Assembly (NCBI GenBank): GCA_021413925.1
Contig: JAIOPL010000013.1
Span: 196,504 to 260,503, forward strand
DNA: 64,000 nt
Direction of reading: 5' to 3'
DNA from: Verrucomicrobiota bacterium
Lineage (GTDB): Bacteria > Verrucomicrobiota > Verrucomicrobiia > Chthoniobacterales > UBA6821
Shown here piece by piece: positions 61,558 to 64,000 of the stretch (position 1 is the stretch's first letter; every line of letters begins with the position of its first letter). The translations under genes were made by a program, and so were the position numbers. Below the pieces are notes generated by a model. The model made no database searches. It had not been told where the DNA came from and saw nothing but the letters and a program-made list of their open reading frames with translations.

Positions 61558-62117
61558 CGTAGGGACTGGAGGAGGGCCCTCTTCTGATCGAGCACGGAAT
61601 GCTCACTCATCAGCTTGTTCTGAAGCTTCATCAGGCCGTCTAGCAAGGCCTCGGGGCGCGGTGGGCAACCCGAGATGTAGACGTCCACGGGAATGATCTG
61701 GTCGACACCCTGGAGGGTCGCGTAGCTACGGTACATGCCGCCGGATGAGGCGCAGGCACCCATCGCGATCACCCACTTGGGTTCGGGCATCTGCTCGTAG
61801 ATACGCTTTACGGAGAGGGCCATCTTGTAAGTGACGGTGCCGGCAACGATCATCACGTCGGACTGGCGGGGCGAGAAGCGCATGACCTCGGCGCCGAAGC
61901 GTGAGATGTCGAAGCGTGCGGAAGAGGCGGCCATGAGTTCGATTGCGCAGCAGGCGAGGCCCATTGGCATAGGCCAGAGAGAGTTTTTGCGCATCCAGTT
62001 GATGGCGGCATCCAGCTTGGTGATGATGACGTTCCCTTCGATCTTGGAATCGAACGCCATGGGCGTCGAAACCGGCGTTGCATGGGGATGCATGGTGGGT
62101 AGAGTTCCCGTGGACAT
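61554..62117 (-). CDS. nuoB: NADH-quinone oxidoreductase subunit B
   Basis: A 187-residue NuoB carrying cluster N2. The cysteines are in [13 protein letters not shown], then MGACASSGG and [16 protein letters not shown]. The start chosen (MSTGTLP) leaves 19 residues before the conserved MAFDSKIEG part; later ATGs ([13 protein letters not shown]) are possible. nuoA is absent from the 256 bases upstream. Confidence 0.95.
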   Translation of the reverse strand: MSTGTLPTMHPHATPVSTPMAFDSKIEGNVIITKLDAAINWMRKNSLWPMPMGLACCAIELMAASSARFDISRFGAEVMRFSPRQSDVMIVAGTVTYKMALSVKRIYEQMPEPKWVIAMGACASSGGMYRSYATLQGVDQIIPVDVYISGCPPRPEALLDGLMKLQNKLMSEHSVLDQKRALLQSLR

Positions 62118-62153
62118 AGGAGAGGAGCCTATAAGAGAGGGAAGCCAGAACAA

Positions 62154-62409
62154 GTGAAAAGGATCATGCGGCCCTTGAAGTCAAGGCAAGTTGCTTTTCA
62201 AGAGCAGTTTACACCAGATAAGGGGTTCTTTAGGGAGTCGGGGAGGCAGGGAAGAGGAACAATAATGAATCTGGAATTGCTTGGTTGGCCGTTGATTGCC
62301 TCACCGCCACCTGACGGCCTAGAGCATTTTTGATTTATTCTGATGCTCTGAAAAAGTGTGAGGAAGAGAGAATGAATCAGGAACTCAGGAAGAAGAGAGC
62401 GTGAAAGTA
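62154..62409. other. Intergenic region upstream of nuoB
   Basis: 256 bases between the nuoB leader and the end of the fic gene; AT-rich relative to neighbours. No gene, RNA or clear terminator was recognised. Confidence 0.5.
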
Positions 62410-63018
62410 TCAGATCGGCTTAAAACCAAGAATCATTTCAAAAATCTTCCTCATCACCTCGGAGGAACCCGAGAAGCTTTCCTTGGCGGCGGCATTCCAT
62501 GCACCGCGCTCCACCTTTGAAAAATCAAGGGTGTACCCGGCCTCCCCGGCAAGTTGTTCCAGAAATGTCTGCAGGGTTCGTCCGTTTCCCTCGCGAAAGG
62601 GGTGGATTGCATTGAGGTCGGCGAAGTGATGGGCCAAGCGCTCCACGAACTCCGCGGCGGACAAACCCCTCAGATGATTTTCTGCGGCAAGTGCTCGGAA
62701 AGCTTTCTCGGCAGATGAGACGACATGCTCCGGCTGGGCGAACAGATTTCCGCCTCTCGAGAGAGCCCCTTCCCTCAATTTCCCCGCCCACTCATACACG
62801 TCCTGGAAGAGATGCCTGTGAATCGACTGCAGATGCTTCAGGTCAAACTTTCCCCTCGCTGGGCGCTCCCTCAGTTGATCGATCCTGAATCGCGTCGCGC
62901 TCAACTCCATCACCGCCAAGTCATCGCCGTCGGTGATCCCCCACTTGTTTCTCAGGACACTGCTTCCGGGCCACGCATAGGGATCCGGAAGACCCTCCGG
63001 ACCATAAGCCGCCATCAC
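62410..63018 (-). CDS. Fic-domain AMP transferase (toxin)
   Basis: A 202-residue Fic protein of the VbhT style. The active-site motif is H139-P-F-R-E-G-N-G-R-T-L-Q150, which fits H-x-F-x-[DE]-G-N-G-R-x-x-R except that the last Arg is Gln. The flap region GALSRGGNLFAQPEHV is present. Fic proteins AMPylate target proteins and can stop growth. The start overlaps the antitoxin stop as ATGA. No inhibitory helix is fused; it is supplied by the upstream small gene. Confidence 0.9.
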   Translation of the reverse strand: MMAAYGPEGLPDPYAWPGSSVLRNKWGITDGDDLAVMELSATRFRIDQLRERPARGKFDLKHLQSIHRHLFQDVYEWAGKLREGALSRGGNLFAQPEHVVSSAEKAFRALAAENHLRGLSAAEFVERLAHHFADLNAIHPFREGNGRTLQTFLEQLAGEAGYTLDFSKVERGAWNAAAKESFSGSSEVMRKIFEMILGFKPI

Positions 63019-63248
63019 GCGCCAACGAGCCCGTGGGACCTCGACTTCTTGGCCAGAATCCGGGCTTCCCGATTGATTCGGGCGATGGCTTGGGATCGCG
63101 TGATGCGACCCGAGATGAACTGCGAGTCGAGCTCACGGTCGAGCTTCGTGGGCTTGTAACCTTCCAATGCCACGATCGCATTGGAACGGCCGATCGAGGC
63201 TTTCCTCTTTGCAGCGATTTTACCCGCTGTTTTTGCAATCGCGATCAT
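63015..63248 (-). CDS. VbhA-like antitoxin for Fic
   Basis: A 77-residue basic protein upstream of fic. The segment SNAIVALEGYKPTKLDRELD and GRITRSQAIARI matches the VbhA antitoxin pattern (helix with E-G, then a small three-helix bundle). In the inhibitory motif [S/T]-x3-E-[G/N], the E29-G30 pair is present, but the residue at -4 is Ile25, not Ser/Thr. The Lys/Ala-rich first 18 residues are unusual. Together with fic it forms a toxin-antitoxin pair. Confidence 0.8.
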   Translation of the reverse strand: MIAIAKTAGKIAAKRKASIGRSNAIVALEGYKPTKLDRELDSQFISGRITRSQAIARINREARILAKKSRSHGLVGA

Positions 63249-63585
63249 TGGTGGATTCTAAGCCGTATGAGAGGAAACAGCAAGGCAGCTCCTCGTTCCC
63301 TCACCGGGGTTATAACCAATCCCCCACTCCCCGATGAACTTCTTCAGAACTCTTGCGATGGTTGGGTTGGTGGGAGTTGATGGGATCTAGGAGATAGGGA
63401 TCCAACTCGGTGAGGAAAGCGGACTGGAGCCTCCCGCAGACATCCACGCCTCTGACCTAACAGCCCTCAACCTAAACCGCTAACAGCATCTTCCTCCCAC
63501 CACACTTCCCTCTTGCAAGCGGTCGTGCAACAGCCTAATTGGAGTCAAGGTCATCGTCGGTTTTCCCCAATACCAGAACAACCCA
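63249..63585. other. Intergenic region with a relic of the small secreted gene
   Basis: 337 bases without a normal gene, except the 18-codon relic listed separately at 63334-63390. Otherwise nothing recognised. Confidence 0.55.
63334..63390 (+). pseudogene. 18-codon relic duplicating the start of the downstream secreted gene
   Basis: ATG to TAG encodes MNFFRTLAMVGLVGVDGI, almost identical to the first residues of the gene at 63586 (MNFKTLAMVGLVGVGI). At the DNA level the stretch CTCTTGCGATGGTTGG is shared exactly. It is a truncated duplicate whose body has been lost, or a remnant of a tandem copy. Confidence 0.7.
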
Positions 63586-63879
63586 ATGAATTTCAAAACT
63601 CTTGCGATGGTTGGATTGGTGGGTGTTGGGATAGTCTATGCAGAAGGTGAATCGCAATTAAGAACTCAACTTTCTGATAAACTCAACAAAGCGATCGCAT
63701 CAAAAGATAAGGCTGCATTTGAAGAATGTATGGATTTTGATAAATCAAATCCAAGTACAGTAAAAAATATTCATAAATTAGAAGATCAGATATTTGCTTG
63801 GGATAAAGCTTATATTGATATTGTAGATCCAGTTTTCTTCGATCAGCTTAAACCTCAAATATCACTAGTGTCCGGTTGA
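63586..63879 (+). CDS. Small secreted protein, probably 3'-truncated by an insertion sequence
   Basis: A 97-residue protein with a signal-like N-terminus (MNFKTLAMVGLVGVGIVYAEG). The body is charged and helical (LRTQLSDKLNKAIASKDKAAFEECMDFD). No family recognised. The last codons (LVSG-stop) come from the sequence GTGTCCGGTTGA at ~63870, which looks like an insertion sequence end, so the natural C-terminus may be lost. Markedly AT-rich compared with the rest of the window. Confidence 0.65.
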   Translation: MNFKTLAMVGLVGVGIVYAEGESQLRTQLSDKLNKAIASKDKAAFEECMDFDKSNPSTVKNIHKLEDQIFAWDKAYIDIVDPVFFDQLKPQISLVSG

Positions 63880-64000
63880 GAGGGTGATTGGTTTTTGTTG
63901 ATACTTCAAGATGAGTGATTTGCGATCCAAAATGGATGTGAGGGATTTGAACTTGGAGAGTCGTTTGGTGACGATCTGTGGCAATGAACACCGGCCGCTA
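63868..64000 (+). mobile_element. Left end of an insertion sequence (partial)
   Basis: The sequence CTAGTGTCCGGTTGAG begins about 40 bases before a new coding region that continues off the window. The small gap between this presumed end repeat and the ATG, and the interruption of the preceding gene, fit an IS end. The other end lies outside the window and no target duplication can be checked. Confidence 0.45.
63911..64000 (+). CDS. Start of probable transposase (partial)
   Basis: The frame is open from ATG at 63911 to the window end (30 codons): MSDLRSKMDVRDLNLESRLV, then TICGNEHRPL. Too short to name a family. The context (IS-like end just upstream, truncated gene before it) suggests a transposase. 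Confidence 0.45.
   Translation, partial: MSDLRSKMDVRDLNLESRLVTICGNEHRPL

Noticed and set aside
1..64000. CRISPR array, rRNA operon or prophage
   Set aside because: No regularly spaced direct repeats of 20-40 bases, no rRNA-like sequence and no phage structural genes were seen.

Overview
The window looks like a freshwater or aquatic Verrucomicrobia-type chromosome (inference). Supporting signs are an LpxC-FabZ fusion followed by lpxA (Gram-negative outer membrane), a eukaryotic-like type II glutamine synthetase, a proteorhodopsin with its own retinal pathway, few Shine-Dalgarno-like leaders, and high GC over most of the sequence. No rRNA, prophage or CRISPR array is present. One tRNA, tRNA-Arg(ACG), is encoded.

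Layout. 1-2.8 kb: aspartate-family synthesis (end of hom, thrC, lysC). 2.9-9.7 kb: rplQ/rpoA, glnA, a kinase-like/PP2C fusion, rpiB, then a NIL-domain protein, a MoaD-like sulfur carrier and a second threonine synthase in one run. 10-16.5 kb: a light-harvesting locus, with proteorhodopsin followed by crtE, crtI, crtB, crtY and blh, which together make retinal from FPP/IPP. 16.6-22.5 kb: SOUL lipoprotein, ogt and a MacA-MacB-TolC efflux operon. 22.5-26.1 kb: RluA-type synthase, LolD-like ATPase, lpxC-fabZ and lpxA. 26.2-28.9 kb: HTH-metallo-beta-lactamase protein, hydroxyisobutyrate-type dehydrogenase and a sugar isomerase-like TIM barrel.

28.9-37.5 kb is a molybdenum-cofactor island: a YdeP/FdhF-like oxidoreductase, fdhD, a MOSC protein, moaE, a mobA-moaD fusion, moaC and moeA, with divergent moaA and a TSUP permease. 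37.5-41.9 kb holds an AraC regulator divergent from a 762-residue three-part protein (desaturase-like di-iron domain, Rieske domain, NqrF-like reductase) that is coupled to an aldose 1-epimerase. It resembles the separate MocD/MocE/MocF proteins of rhizopine demethylation in one chain and is the best candidate for a new catabolic system, perhaps O-demethylation of a methylated sugar. 41.9-49.1 kb is mixed housekeeping and secreted proteins (PTS enzyme I, YkgJ, RmlD-like, luciferase-like, thioredoxin-like, DUF2059-type).

49.2-57.2 kb is a chained six-gene operon: ECF sigma factor, membrane protein, secreted protein, CsgG-like protein, a 1329-residue secreted CsgG/TPR/hydrolase-like protein and a secreted alpha/beta hydrolase. 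Four of its five junctions are ATGA overlaps. It is the second candidate for an undescribed system, probably acting at the envelope. 57.2-62.2 kb holds tsaD, birA, nadC, rnd, nuoC and nuoB in one tight run. 62.4-63.3 kb is a Fic toxin with a VbhA-like antitoxin. The last 0.7 kb is AT-rich, with a small secreted protein that looks cut off by the end of an insertion sequence whose coding region runs out of the window.

Across the window, several 5' leaders carry degenerate repeats with a period of about seven bases and no Shine-Dalgarno sequence. All functional statements come from reading motifs by eye; no database search was run.
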